DNA of 64,000 bases, taken from positions 124,001 to 188,000 of the forward strand of contig NZ_JAESDH010000007.1 in the NCBI RefSeq assembly GCF_019249295.1. Reading direction: 5' to 3'. This DNA is from Alteromonas antoniana. GTDB taxonomy: Bacteria > Pseudomonadota > Gammaproteobacteria > Enterobacterales > Alteromonadaceae. Both the position numbers and the translations under genes were made by a program. The notes beneath the pieces were generated by a model. The model saw only the letters and a list, made by a program, of their open reading frames with translations, was not told the DNA's origin and did not search any database. Position 1 is the stretch's first letter, and each line of letters starts with the position of its first letter. Shown here piece by piece: positions 20,731 through 29,861 of this stretch.

Positions 20731-21390
20731 ATGAACGTAGTCATTACCGGCGGCAACAGGGGAATCGGGCTCGCCCTGGTGAAAGCCTATATTGCCCGCG
20801 GTGACATCGTATACTCGACGTGTCGGAACAGTTGTGACGACTTAAACGGATCAGGTGCAAATGTGATCCCTGGGGTAGATGTTTCACGTCCTGATACGTT
20901 AAAGGAGGCGCTTGCTCCTTTAAACGCAGTCAATATTGATCTTTTGATAAACAACGCTGGGGTGTTAGGGAGAGAGTCGTTGCAGGACTGGGATCCCAAT
21001 ACCATTGACTATCAATTCAGAGTCAATGCACTGGGGCCGTTACTGGTCACACAGACGCTAATGTCATCGCTGTCAGACCAAGCCAAGGTTGCCATGATAA
21101 CCAGTCGTATGGGCTCAATGACGGACAATGGATCCGGTGGCTATTATGGCTATCGAATGTCCAAAGCTGCTCTGAACGCAGTCGGGGTATCTCTGGCGCA
21201 CGATCTTGCGCCAAAGGGGATTGCCGTGGGGCTTTTCCATCCGGGATTTGTTCAGACTGAAATGGTGAACGGTAACGGAGATATTGATGCAGATACCGCC
21301 GCGCAGAGGCTGGTTGAGCGTATTGACGAATTGTCTCTTGAAACCACCGGATCTTTTGTTCACTCGAACGGAGAGACACTGCCGTGGTAA
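20731..21390 (+). CDS. short-chain dehydrogenase/reductase, C-factor-like
   Basis: A 219-residue NAD(P)-dependent oxidoreductase of the classical SDR fold. The dinucleotide motif is TGGNRGIG near the N terminus, followed by NNAGVLG and the catalytic YxxxK (YRMSKAALN) with an upstream Ser (ITSRMGS). The sequence resembles the CsgA/C-factor-like SDR subgroup; the substrate cannot be told. The ATG at 20731 is 5 nt after AGGAG, while the GTG at 20725 overlaps that ribosome site and is rejected. The gene overlaps the next one by 7 bp. Confidence 0.88.
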   Translation: MNVVITGGNRGIGLALVKAYIARGDIVYSTCRNSCDDLNGSGANVIPGVDVSRPDTLKEALAPLNAVNIDLLINNAGVLGRESLQDWDPNTIDYQFRVNALGPLLVTQTLMSSLSDQAKVAMITSRMGSMTDNGSGGYYGYRMSKAALNAVGVSLAHDLAPKGIAVGLFHPGFVQTEMVNGNGDIDADTAAQRLVERIDELSLETTGSFVHSNGETLPW

Positions 21391-22382
21391 GACTGGCGTT
21401 ACTTACCGTCTTGTTGTGGTCATGCGGTGCAGCGTCCGCAAGTGACTATCGCTGGTCATTAGCACCATCGCTCCCCGTGCCGGTTCAGGAGATTTATCCG
21501 ACAGTAAGTCATGGGCAAATTGTGGTTGCAGGTGGCTTGCGAGCAGGAAAAGGCAACATGCTCGAGATAGACGATCGGGTATGGATGCTGACTCCCGGGG
21601 CAGCGCAATGGCAGCCCGCGCCAGCTTTACCCGAGCGCCGCCATCACGCTCTGCTCGTGGGGACTGAGAAAGGCGTTTGGTCTTTTGGTGGTTTTATTGA
21701 GAGCGATAACGGACAGTGGACAAACACCAGTACCGTGATGTTTTTAGGTCAGGGAGCTGAGTCCTGGCAGCTAAAAGAACCCATGCCGGTTACCCTGAGT
21801 GAGACTGTATCTGCGCACCTTAGCGATGGCATCCATCTCGCTGGCGGGCGCAGTGCCACGAAGCATAAAAACGGACAATGGCTGGACAGTAAAGATACCA
21901 ACTGGCACGGTGTTCTGAACCCGGATACCGGGATCTGGTCAACAGCACCGGTACTGCCTACGCCTCGCAACAGTGCCTGCTCAGTGGTTCTTGACGGGCA
22001 ATGGCATGTTATTGGCGGACGTACCGTCGAGGGCGGTAACCTTGCGGTACATGAAGTGTTTTCGCCACAAACCCGGAAATGGAAAACACTGGCACCACTC
22101 CCTAAGGCGCAGGGAGGATTAACTTGCGCGGCCTACCTCGGAGACATTTATGTGTTCGGCGGAGAATACTTCACCGAAGGCGGTGGTGTTTACCGTGACG
22201 TGTGGCGTTACTCGCCACGTAAGCGCACATGGAGCAGCGTCAGTACGATGCCAGTACCGCGTCACGGTCTGGGTTCAGTGGTTCTTGATAATAAGATCTG
22301 GCTTATTGGTGGTGCGGCGAAAGCTGGAGCTCGGGACACTAAAACCACTGTCAGTCAGTTTCAGCGTGCTGAAAGTCGTTAA
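21384..22382 (+). CDS. exported Kelch-repeat protein
   Basis: A 332-residue secreted or periplasmic protein: a signal peptide (cleavage probably after GAASA, near residue 19) followed by a Kelch beta-propeller. About five repeats with the paired-glycine signature are visible (IVVAGGLRAG, GVWSFGGFIE, IHLAGGRSA, WHVIGGRTV, IYVFGGEYF, IWLIGGAAK). It resembles galactose-oxidase-like or NanM-type propellers, but no catalytic residues can be assigned. The GTG start lies inside the last codons of the SDR gene, so the two are translationally coupled. Pairing of a cytoplasmic SDR with an exported propeller is unexplained. Confidence 0.8.
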   Translation: MVRLALLTVLLWSCGAASASDYRWSLAPSLPVPVQEIYPTVSHGQIVVAGGLRAGKGNMLEIDDRVWMLTPGAAQWQPAPALPERRHHALLVGTEKGVWSFGGFIESDNGQWTNTSTVMFLGQGAESWQLKEPMPVTLSETVSAHLSDGIHLAGGRSATKHKNGQWLDSKDTNWHGVLNPDTGIWSTAPVLPTPRNSACSVVLDGQWHVIGGRTVEGGNLAVHEVFSPQTRKWKTLAPLPKAQGGLTCAAYLGDIYVFGGEYFTEGGGVYRDVWRYSPRKRTWSSVSTMPVPRHGLGSVVLDNKIWLIGGAAKAGARDTKTTVSQFQRAESR

Positions 22383-22410
22383 CGGCTTGTTGTTTCGCCA
22401 GCATGTGAGA

Positions 22411-22442
22411 GGCAAGAGAAGTGCCGGTCTGTTTCTCTTGCC
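22411..22442. terminator. hairpin downstream of the kelch gene
   Basis: A perfect 10-bp stem (GGCAAGAGAA at 22411-22420 with 22433-22442) and 12-nt loop lie 28 bp after the kelch stop. There is no T tract, so termination is possible but not assured. Confidence 0.4.
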
Positions 22443-22448
22443 CGGATG

Positions 22449-22719
22449 TTAAGGAAGGTGCGAGCAAGTCTATAGTCGCTAAGGCTCACAGCCAAGTGAC
22501 TAATCAAGGCGGTCTTTTGCAGGCCTAGCGGGTTAAATCAAAAAAGACCAACGGCGAGTAGGTGCTTGGCTGTAAGCCCCGAAGGGCGAGCCCTGAAGCA
22601 AACATTTGCGGCGTTAGGCTTCTTGGCAAGGGCGACTGCCATTCCCTGCGAATCCTGCCTTGCAACTGCATGCTTCAGGACTCGCTGAGTGACTATAGAC
22701 TTGCTCGCACCTTCCTTAA
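22449..22719. mobile_element. 263-bp miniature inverted-repeat element with IS5-like ends and TTAA duplication
   Basis: Two perfect inverted 25-bp ends start with GGAAGGTGCGAGCAAGTC (22453-22477 and 22691-22715). Both are bordered by TTAA (22449-22452, 22716-22719). IS5-group elements begin GGAAGGTGCGAA and duplicate a YTAR tetranucleotide, so this looks like a non-autonomous IS5-derived element. The interior has no gene but two further stem-loops: arm 1 pairs 22483-22496 with 22565-22578 (one mismatch) and contains 22511-22518 with 22542-22549; arm 2 pairs 22586-22600 with 22671-22685 (one mismatch) and contains 22626-22631 with 22658-22663. It sits between the convergent kelch and rimO genes, where it may also act as a terminator. 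Confidence 0.8.
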
Positions 22720-22722
22720 AGC

Positions 22723-24138
22723 CTAATCGTCCTGATCTTCTGAGAGCACCGCCCACAGGTCATGTTCATCCGCATGGATGATTTCGGCCCAGACGCACTG
22801 TCCTGGCTGCACATCGTAAACACCATTGAGGTGAATAACGCCGTCGACTTCAGGGGCTTCAGCGTAAGAGCGCCCGACAGCACCTTCGCTGTCTACAGAA
22901 TCAATTACTATCTGATATTCATTACCAATACGGTCCTGTAGTCGCTGCGCACTGATCTCTCTTTGCACGGCCATGAATCGGGCAAGGCGCTCTTGCTTAA
23001 CGTCTTCAGGTACTGGATCCGGCAAATCGTTTGCCCTTGCACCTTCCACCGGAGAGTAGGCAAAACAGCCAACCCGGTCTAGCTGAGCTTCTTTCAGAAA
23101 CGCGAGCAACTCCTCAAACTCTTCCTCAGTTTCACCAGGAAAGCCGACAATGAAGGTAGAGCGGATCACCAGTTCGGGACATTCCTCGCGCCATTTTTTA
23201 ATTCTTTCCAGCGTGCGCTCCGCACTACCGGGGCGCTTCATCAGGCGTAAAATGCGTTTATTGGCATGCTGCAGTGGGATATCAAGATACGGTAATACCT
23301 TACCGTCGTTCATCAGGCTGATTAGCTCATCAACGTGAGGGTAGGGGTATACATAGTGCAGGCGTACCCACATATCCAGCTCACCCAATTTCGCAGATAG
23401 CTGCTGCATATGTGTTTTCACTGGCATTCCGTCCCAAAAGCCAGTGCGGTGCTTTACGTCGACGCCGTACGCACTGGTATCCTGAGAGATAACCAGAAGT
23501 TCGCTTACGCCAGCTGCTTTTAACCGCTTGGCTTCATCCAATACTGAACCTACAGGCCGGCTTACCAGGTCACCGCGCATTGATGGAATGATACAAAAGG
23601 TGCAGCGGTGATTGCACCCTTCAGATATTTTCAGATAAGCATAATGGCGTGGTGTCAGCTTCACCCCATGATCGGGTACCAGATTGTGAAACGGATTGTG
23701 TTCCGGCTTAGGCATATGATCATGGACCTGTTCCACGACTGACTCGTAGGCATGCGGTCCGGTAATTGCCAGAACATTGGGGTGCACCTCCCGGATCTCG
23801 TCTTCTTTTACCCCGAGACACCCGGTAACAATTACTTTGCCGTTTTCTTTCAGCGCTTCGCCGATAGTATCTAAGGACTCCTGCACGGCGGAATCGATAA
23901 ATCCACAGGTATTCACAATTACCAGATCTGCGTCATTATAGGTCGGCACAACATCGTAGCCTTCAGTTCGAAGCTGGGTCAGAATACGCTCGGAATCCAC
24001 CAGGTTCTTGGGGCAACCAAGACTGACAAAACCGATACGGTTTCCCTGGGTGGTGGACGTGGAGCGATTCGCTTCCAGCGTTTTCACCGGGGTCTCCAGA
24101 GTAGTGGTTTTGTTGGGAGTGTAAGTTTCTACGGTCAT
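22723..24138 (-). CDS. rimO: ribosomal protein S12 methylthiotransferase RimO
   Basis: Radical-SAM enzyme that adds a methylthio group to an aspartate of ribosomal protein S12. The N-terminal UPF0004 domain carries the auxiliary iron-sulfur cysteines C42, C78 and C107. The radical-SAM motif is CNHRCTFC (C175, C179, C182), and a TRAM domain closes the protein. The 471 residues are a little longer than E. coli RimO because of a 30-residue Thr-rich N-terminal extension. The AGGTAT ribosome site and a TATAAT box upstream support the start. The stop codon is only 3 bp from the duplicated TTAA of the miniature element. Confidence 0.97.
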   Translation of the reverse strand: MTVETYTPNKTTTLETPVKTLEANRSTSTTQGNRIGFVSLGCPKNLVDSERILTQLRTEGYDVVPTYNDADLVIVNTCGFIDSAVQESLDTIGEALKENGKVIVTGCLGVKEDEIREVHPNVLAITGPHAYESVVEQVHDHMPKPEHNPFHNLVPDHGVKLTPRHYAYLKISEGCNHRCTFCIIPSMRGDLVSRPVGSVLDEAKRLKAAGVSELLVISQDTSAYGVDVKHRTGFWDGMPVKTHMQQLSAKLGELDMWVRLHYVYPYPHVDELISLMNDGKVLPYLDIPLQHANKRILRLMKRPGSAERTLERIKKWREECPELVIRSTFIVGFPGETEEEFEELLAFLKEAQLDRVGCFAYSPVEGARANDLPDPVPEDVKQERLARFMAVQREISAQRLQDRIGNEYQIVIDSVDSEGAVGRSYAEAPEVDGVIHLNGVYDVQPGQCVWAEIIHADEHDLWAVLSEDQDD

Positions 24139-24469
24139 GCTGATATACCTGTTCGGCCTGTGAGCTCAAAAGCGGACGCGGATTATACAGCAATGTTGCC
24201 ATGAGATCAGTATCGTGTGCTGGTTATATTTCGATCTCTTTGTGATCATCTGAGTGCCCGAATCTTTTTCCAGAATTGATAAACAGAACGCATCGCGCTG
24301 GCGAGGGGACGGTGGTGATTATCACGGATTGTTAAATAGAGCGGTAATGCCACTGTTGTGCTCGCGCGCAGCATCTCTGACGTCAAACACAGTAACTGTC
24401 TTAAAATAGTCGTTGACTATCGAAAAGAAATTTTAGCGCCAACGGGTAAACTTTGATACCTTTCAGCGC
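24139..24469. other. 331-bp divergent intergenic region, rimO to DUF2919 gene
   Basis: Apart from the candidate rimO promoter near its left end, I recognise no gene, repeat or RNA here. It presumably also carries the promoter of the DUF2919 gene. Confidence 0.4.
24182..24210 (-). promoter_or_regulatory. candidate rimO promoter
   Basis: On the minus strand a perfect TATAAT (24182-24187) lies about 44 nt upstream of the rimO ATG. The -35 position, 17 bp further up, reads CTGATC and is weak. Confidence 0.5.
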
Positions 24470-24949
24470 ATGAAAACAACGCCACTAAAACTACCTCTGC
24501 ATTGCTATGATGAAGCCGGAAGGATCACGCCGCCTCGCTGGCTGGCTGTTGTATTTGTTTTCTGTCTTGCCGACTGGCTAATCCTGATATTTTCGTTAAC
24601 GATGCGGGATAAGACCAGCTTTTTACTATCACTGTTTTATCCCAGCCGGATTGAACTGGCAGTCTCTTTACTGTGCGCGTTACCCGCGTTGCTCTCTCTC
24701 ATACTGGCATCGCAACGGGAGCGGTTGTGGAAGCGGGAACATCTGCGGTGGAGTTACTGGGTGGTGCCGTTACTGATATTTTCGCTGTTGAGCCAGATAG
24801 CACTGCAGCTATGGTATTTGTCGTCCCACCATTGGCAGTTTCAGTTTGTTATTGCTGCACGTTTACTGGTTTGTATTGTCAGTTGCTATGCGGTAGTCAA
24901 AAGCCGTCACTTACGTTGGATGATTTCAGACTGGTTGCTGAAACCCTGA
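24470..24949 (+). CDS. DUF2919 family membrane protein (YfeZ-like)
   Basis: A 159-residue protein with four hydrophobic segments (about residues 24-44, 62-82, 95-115 and 122-142). The N terminus, LPLHCYDEAGRITPPRWLAV, matches the conserved opening of DUF2919/YfeZ proteins (LPL..D..G..K.P..LW). No function is known to me. It is convergent with the next gene, the stops being 36 bp apart. Confidence 0.75.
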   Translation: MKTTPLKLPLHCYDEAGRITPPRWLAVVFVFCLADWLILIFSLTMRDKTSFLLSLFYPSRIELAVSLLCALPALLSLILASQRERLWKREHLRWSYWVVPLLIFSLLSQIALQLWYLSSHHWQFQFVIAARLLVCIVSCYAVVKSRHLRWMISDWLLKP

Positions 24950-24985
24950 ACAATGGGATCAGGCTGGCGCTGACCCCAATTTGGG

Positions 24986-25393
24986 TTATTGCACGTGCTG
25001 TGACAGTGCCTGGTCAAAATACGCTTTCACGCTTACCTGGCTGTCGTTTACCAGGCGCTCATAGCAAATTCCTGCAAACGCATAGGACCGCTCACCGACA
25101 TCCAGAAGTACGTAGGGTGCTTTCGGATCTGACTGGTCGTAGCGCCAGGTGCCTCCGGCAAGCCTGCGAAAGGTTTCACCGGTATACGCGCCGTAGACGT
25201 TGCACAGAGTAAATACAGCTTCGTCTTCGAGCGCTTTGTCGTGATAACGGTCAACGAAACTCAACAATACGTCATCTACGGCAGCGATGCTCTCACCGGA
25301 GTAGTCCAGTTCTACCTGAAATTCTTCCTGAGCTGTAGCAACCGCATCGCGGGCACAATCTGCCATGAGTTTTTCCAGTTCTTGTTGTTCCAT
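24986..25393 (-). CDS. uncharacterised conserved-looking protein
   Basis: A 135-residue acidic, soluble protein without signal peptide. I do not recognise the family. Visible are a helical N terminus, an ESIAAVDDVLLSF segment, and a VYGAYTGETFRRLAGGTW stretch whose glycine/arginine pattern looks conserved. A GGAG ribosome site lies 6 nt before the ATG, and codon use resembles its neighbours, so I take it as real. It lies downstream of tcdA on the same strand, 128 bp away; that gap contains an inverted repeat (25453-25459 with 25481-25487) but no T tract. Confidence 0.7.
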   Translation of the reverse strand: MEQQELEKLMADCARDAVATAQEEFQVELDYSGESIAAVDDVLLSFVDRYHDKALEDEAVFTLCNVYGAYTGETFRRLAGGTWRYDQSDPKAPYVLLDVGERSYAFAGICYERLVNDSQVSVKAYFDQALSQHVQ

Positions 25394-25521
25394 CCATCGC
25401 TCCGTATTTTATAAGCTCGAGAAATCGTTTTATTTTTTGTTATCACTCTGACGTTACCGCGATATGCCTCTGGCTTTGCCCGGTAACTAGACGCTATTCT
25501 GCGGCAGTTCGCCGTCGATGT

Positions 25522-26304
25522 CTATTTCTGGCCGGTGATGCGGTTTATCGCACTTGCCGCAGCAAACATGCCAAATGTCGCCGTTACGGTTACAACAGCA
25601 CCAAAACCGCCGGCACAATCAAGGCGGGTTCCCCCCTCCATTGCCGATTTGTTAAAGCACACTGAACCATCAGGTTGCGGATAGCGAAGCTGTTCGGTGG
25701 AGTAAATACACTCAACACCAAACCGGCGCTTGGGATTCTTGCTAAAGCCGTAAAACCGACGAAGCTCGCTGCGAAGTTTTGCCGCAAGCGGATCTTGCGT
25801 TGTTTTTGCTAAATCGCCCCGGGTTATCTGGGTTGGGTCGATTTGTCCGCCTGCGCCGCCTACGGTAATGATTGTGATTTTGCGCCGCTTGCAGTGATGG
25901 ATCATGGCCGCCTTGGCTTTAATGCTGTCGGTAGCATCAATCACTACATCCATCTTCTGCGTCAGATAGTCAGCGACGGTTTCTTCAGTGACAAAATCTT
26001 CGATGGCATTAACGGTGCACTGCGGGTTGATTGCGTGTATCCGCGATTTCATGACTTCAACTTTGGCATTTCCAACCGTGTCGGTCAGTGCGTGAATTTG
26101 CCGGTTGGTGTTGGTGGTGCAGATATCATCCAGATCAATCAGCGTAATCGTGCCAATGCCTGAGCGCGCCAGCGCTTCCGCTGTCCAGGAGCCAACGCCG
26201 CCAATACCCGCCACGCAGACGTGACTGTTTGTCAAAGCATCGGTTGCGGCTTGCCCGTACAGTCGCGTGATACCCCCAAAGCGGGTTTTTTCGTCTGAAT
26301 TCAT
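25522..26304 (-). CDS. tcdA: tRNA threonylcarbamoyladenosine dehydratase TcdA
   Basis: E1-like ATP-dependent enzyme (260 residues) that cyclises t6A37 of tRNA to ct6A. It has the adenylating Rossmann motif GIGGVGSWTAEALARSG, the DLDDICTTNTNRQ stretch, and FGVECIYSTE and CAGGFGAVVTVTATFG near the C terminus, all as in E. coli CsdL/TcdA. The frame opens 34 codons upstream, but the ATG at 26304 gives the family N terminus (RFGGITRLYG). It is divergent from lhgO. Confidence 0.95.
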   Translation of the reverse strand: MNSDEKTRFGGITRLYGQAATDALTNSHVCVAGIGGVGSWTAEALARSGIGTITLIDLDDICTTNTNRQIHALTDTVGNAKVEVMKSRIHAINPQCTVNAIEDFVTEETVADYLTQKMDVVIDATDSIKAKAAMIHHCKRRKITIITVGGAGGQIDPTQITRGDLAKTTQDPLAAKLRSELRRFYGFSKNPKRRFGVECIYSTEQLRYPQPDGSVCFNKSAMEGGTRLDCAGGFGAVVTVTATFGMFAAASAINRITGQK

Positions 26305-26463
26305 AGTGCCTGTCAGATGATAGTGTTCGCCGGTGTGCAGGATATTGCCCTGCCTGATTATCGTGATTACAGAATCTGTACTCATCGGTTTCTTAACCGC
26401 GCGCATAATGGCAGACTACCAGTAATTTTCAAGTGTTACGATGCGCAATTGCAGGTGAAGGAA

Positions 26464-27675
26464 GTGGGCGAGAAGACATACGATTTAATCATTGTTGGTG
26501 CGGGCATCATTGGTGCCGCTGTCGCTTACACTTACTGCAAAAAATATCCGACTGCCAGAGTGATGTTAATAGAGAAAAGCACAAAGCCGGCTAGCCATCA
26601 GACAGGAAGAAACTCCGGTGTGATCCACGCCGGTGTGTACTATCCACCAGGCTCACTAAAAGCGAAATACTGTCGGCAAGGATTGGAAGATACACTGCGT
26701 TTTTGTCAGGACTACACGATACCTTTCGAACAATGCGGTAAGCTTGTCGTGGCAACCTCTGATAAAGAAGTCGAAGCTCTGGATACGATATTCGACCGTT
26801 GCCAGCAAAATGATCTTTCTCCCCAGCGCGTAAACGCCAAGGGGATTACCGACATGGAGCCGCATATTCGGGGCGAAGAGGCTATCTATGTCTCTCACAC
26901 GGGGATTACCGATTATGCAGCAATCACGGCCTGCATGCTGGAACAAGCCCGGTTGTCCGGGGCGCTGGAAATTCGCTATCAGCACGCAGTCTGCGACATT
27001 GAGGAAAGTGATGCGTTTGCCACGATAACATGTCAGTGTTCTGGTGAAACAAAACAGTACCGCGCAGAAAAACTGATCATCTGTGCAGGCGTATATGCCG
27101 ACTCATTGATCCGGCAACAAGGCCTTGACTGTGAATTCAGCATACTGCCATTTAAGGGCGAGTACTTTAAGCTACATTCGCGCTTCGATGATATTACTTC
27201 ACGGTTAATTTATCCGGTACCGGATCCGGCGATGCCGTTTCTTGGCGTCCATCTTACCCGCATGATCGGTGGCTACACGACTGTCGGGCCTAATGCGGTG
27301 CTGGCGCCGGGGAAAGAAGCGTATAACAATTACCAGACTTCCCTGGCTGAACTCTGGCAACTGGGCAGGTCTCCGGGATTGTGGAAGCTGCTTTGGAAAT
27401 ATCGGCAAAGTGTGGTCTCTGAATTAGCCACCACTCTGAGTAAACGTCATTATGCGTCTCTCATTCAGCGTTATTGTCCATCAGTCACAGAACATGACTT
27501 TGCTCCTTACCGAGCCGGTATTCGTGCACAAGCCGTTACTCACGATGGTGAACTGATGCAGGATTTTTGCTTTGTGGCCTCCGAACGTATCCTGCATGTC
27601 GCGAATGCACCTTCTCCGGCTGCTACCAGTGCGCTTCCTATTGCCAGAGCCATTCTCGACAGAGCGTTTTTATAA
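26464..27675 (+). CDS. lhgO: L-2-hydroxyglutarate oxidase/dehydrogenase LhgO
   Basis: FAD-dependent enzyme oxidising L-2-hydroxyglutarate to 2-oxoglutarate, feeding electrons to the respiratory chain in E. coli. The FAD motif is GAGIIGAAVAY, followed by HQTGRNSGVIHAGVYY, the stretch YPVPDPAMPFLGVHLTRM, and the C-terminal APSPAATSALPIA, all very close to E. coli LhgO. The frame opens at 26317, but the GTG at 26464 is preferred because AGGTGAAGG precedes it by about 5 nt and the flavoprotein fold starts right after. It is freestanding here, not in a csiD-gab operon. Confidence 0.93.
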   Translation: MGEKTYDLIIVGAGIIGAAVAYTYCKKYPTARVMLIEKSTKPASHQTGRNSGVIHAGVYYPPGSLKAKYCRQGLEDTLRFCQDYTIPFEQCGKLVVATSDKEVEALDTIFDRCQQNDLSPQRVNAKGITDMEPHIRGEEAIYVSHTGITDYAAITACMLEQARLSGALEIRYQHAVCDIEESDAFATITCQCSGETKQYRAEKLIICAGVYADSLIRQQGLDCEFSILPFKGEYFKLHSRFDDITSRLIYPVPDPAMPFLGVHLTRMIGGYTTVGPNAVLAPGKEAYNNYQTSLAELWQLGRSPGLWKLLWKYRQSVVSELATTLSKRHYASLIQRYCPSVTEHDFAPYRAGIRAQAVTHDGELMQDFCFVASERILHVANAPSPAATSALPIARAILDRAFL

Positions 27676-27706
27676 GCCACCACCACCACGCTGGCTTGTT
27701 CTATTT
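27674..27706 (+). terminator. weak hairpin at the lhgO stop codon
   Basis: AAGCCA (27674-27679) can pair with TGGCTT (27692-27697), followed by a T-rich stretch. It is short and interrupted, so low confidence. Confidence 0.3.
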
Positions 27707-27907
27707 TATCGAACGCTCAATCCAAATATAACGTGAATACGTTCTAGACTCTGTATGGTCAAATAAAGACCTGGCAGATTTGGCGGGTTATCGACAGGTA
27801 GTTTCACCCGATCATCATCGCGAAACGTAGCACAGTGAAGAAATGCACGTTTTACGACGCAGATGAAACGCCGCGTATCTGCAATCAGGTTAATACAGGA
27901 GAAAGTC

Positions 27908-28855
27908 ATGGGATTATTGGTAGACGGTAAATGGCAGGATAAATGGTACGACACGGATAGCAATGATGGGAAATTTAAACGGGAATCGTCATCCTTCAGA
28001 AATACAATATCAACGGAAGCCGGCGCTGAATTTCCTCCGCAAAGCGGCCGTTACCACCTCTATGTTTCTCTGGCATGTCCGTGGGCGCACCGGGCACTGA
28101 TATTTCGTAAGCTCAAAGCGCTGGAGTCGCATATCAGCGTGTCTGTAGTATGTCCGGACATGCTGGATGAAGGCTGGACGTTTGAGGATTTTCCTGGCGC
28201 CACCGGCGATACACTGTATAACAAAACATTTCTTCGTGAAATTTATCTGATGGATACACCCGATGTTACTACGCGGGTTACCGTGCCCGTTCTATGGGAT
28301 AAACAGAAAGAATGTATTGTGAGCAATGAGTCATCGGAAATTATCCGTATGTTTAACTCGGCTTTTAATGACATCACAGACAATCACGATGATTATTATC
28401 CAGAATCGCTGCGCACCGAGATCAATACCGTTAATGAGATGGTATATCACGATATTAATAATGGCGTTTACAAGTCAGGGTTTGCAACAACACAGGAAGC
28501 TTACGAGGAAGCGGTTTATAAGCTTTTCAAAGCGTTGGACACGGTAGAGGAAAGGCTGAAACAGCACCGCTATCTGGTAGGTGATACTCTTACTGAAGCG
28601 GACTGGAGACTGTTTACCACACTGATCCGTTTCGACCCGGTATATCACGGTCATTTCAAATGTAACATCAGGCAAATTGCTGATTATCCGGCGACATATG
28701 CATATATGAAATCCTTGTATCAGCATCCGGGCATCGCTGAAACGGTGAATTTTGAGCACATAAAGCGACATTATTATTATAGTCATACTATGATCAATCC
28801 TACGCAGGTTGTGCCGGTAGGACCCGATCAGGATTTGTCCGGGAAGGTGGAGTAA
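27908..28855 (+). CDS. yqjG: glutathionyl-hydroquinone reductase (YqjG/ECM4 family)
   Basis: Glutathione S-transferase-like enzyme of the Xi class, which reduces glutathionyl-hydroquinones using glutathione. The catalytic Cys is C57 in the motif ACPWAHR, and the C-terminal helical domain carries FATTQEAYEEAV and ADWRLFTTLIRFDPVY, typical of the family. At 315 residues it has normal length. The ATG at 27908 follows AGGAGA by 7 nt; the longer frame (27863) is not needed. It precedes a pirin gene by 6 bp, and quinone-handling pirins make that pairing sensible. Confidence 0.92.
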   Translation: MGLLVDGKWQDKWYDTDSNDGKFKRESSSFRNTISTEAGAEFPPQSGRYHLYVSLACPWAHRALIFRKLKALESHISVSVVCPDMLDEGWTFEDFPGATGDTLYNKTFLREIYLMDTPDVTTRVTVPVLWDKQKECIVSNESSEIIRMFNSAFNDITDNHDDYYPESLRTEINTVNEMVYHDINNGVYKSGFATTQEAYEEAVYKLFKALDTVEERLKQHRYLVGDTLTEADWRLFTTLIRFDPVYHGHFKCNIRQIADYPATYAYMKSLYQHPGIAETVNFEHIKRHYYYSHTMINPTQVVPVGPDQDLSGKVE

Positions 28856-28861
28856 AGCGCG

Positions 28862-29686
28862 ATGAATGTTAGACTTATTACCCAGCGAGTAAGAGGTATA
28901 GCCACGCAGGATGGGGCTGGGGTCAAACTTACCCGAATTATTGGGCAACCGGCCTTACCAAGGCTGGATCCGTTCCTGATGCTCGACTTTTTCGGTTCTG
29001 AAGAAGCCAGCGACTATATTGAAGGATTTCCGCCGCATCCGCATCGTGGATTTCAGACCGTTACCTATATGCTTACCGGAAAGATGAGACATAAAGATTC
29101 GGTGGGCAATGAGGGCGTGATTGAGTCTGGTGGCATCCAGTGGATGAATGCAGGACGAGGGATTATCCACGAAGAAATGCCAGAGCAGGAATCCGGTTTG
29201 TTGCGTGGCTTCCAGCTGTGGGTTAATTTGCCTGCCAGCGAAAAGCTCTCAGAGCCTGGCTATCAGGACATTCAGCCAACATCTGTACCCAGTGTGGAAT
29301 TGGGAAATGGCAATAGCGTCAAAGTACTTGCAGGAACGATTAAAGACGTTTGCGGGCCGGTCTCGACACAAGCCGTTGCCCCACTGTTCGTCGATTTTGA
29401 TTTAAAAACGCAGGACACTCAAGCCGTTGAAGTGGAAGACGGTCATAATGGTTTTGTCTACTGTTATGATGGCAACCTTACCCTGTGCGGAGAAACCATA
29501 GAGGCTGGCGAATTAGCGGTATTATCCGATACCGGAAACGTGGAGATTTCGGGAACAGGTAAGGCGATTTTAGTCGCCGGTGAACCTATCCACGAACCCG
29601 TGGTGCAATATGGCCCGTTCGTCATGAATACCGAACAGGAAATTCGTCAGGCGCTGATGGATTACCAAAGCGGTAACTTCACCTGA
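28862..29686 (+). CDS. pirin family protein
   Basis: Bicupin protein of 274 residues. The N-terminal cupin has the metal-ligand pattern PHPHRGFQTVTYM, an isolated downstream His, and HEEMPE, which bind iron in pirins; some relatives are quercetin 2,3-dioxygenases. The C-terminal pirin domain ends with AILVAGEPIHEPVVQYGPFV. It is very probably co-transcribed with the upstream glutathionyl-hydroquinone reductase, and a terminator follows. The substrate cannot be assigned. Confidence 0.9.
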   Translation: MNVRLITQRVRGIATQDGAGVKLTRIIGQPALPRLDPFLMLDFFGSEEASDYIEGFPPHPHRGFQTVTYMLTGKMRHKDSVGNEGVIESGGIQWMNAGRGIIHEEMPEQESGLLRGFQLWVNLPASEKLSEPGYQDIQPTSVPSVELGNGNSVKVLAGTIKDVCGPVSTQAVAPLFVDFDLKTQDTQAVEVEDGHNGFVYCYDGNLTLCGETIEAGELAVLSDTGNVEISGTGKAILVAGEPIHEPVVQYGPFVMNTEQEIRQALMDYQSGNFT

Positions 29687-29709
29687 AAATAACGCTAGTA
29701 TCCTGAATC

Positions 29710-29745
29710 AAAGGCCCTTAAGCTTATAGCGAGGGGCTTTTTTAT
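29710..29745 (+). terminator. terminator after the pirin gene
   Basis: AAAGGCCC (29710-29717) pairs with GGGGCTTT (29733-29740) with one mismatch, then a run of T. It closes the yqjG-pirin unit. Confidence 0.65.
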
Positions 29746-29861
29746 TCCAATCTATGTTTTTTTTAAATTTAATGGAATATAGCCATTGATTGGGGCGTCC
29801 GCCTTGATTACCATCATACTCAGGATTTATCAGGCGAAAGCCACACTAAACAGGACAGATA

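Noticed and set aside
22613..22619. GTTAGGC, resembling the core of an integron attC site
   Set aside because: No matching partner core at suitable distance, no cassette ORFs and no integrase. The surrounding IS5-like inverted ends explain the structure better.
26317..26463. N-terminal extension of lhgO overlapping the tcdA upstream region
   Set aside because: The extra 49 residues have no likeness to the family, while the GTG at 26464 has a good ribosome site right before the FAD fold.
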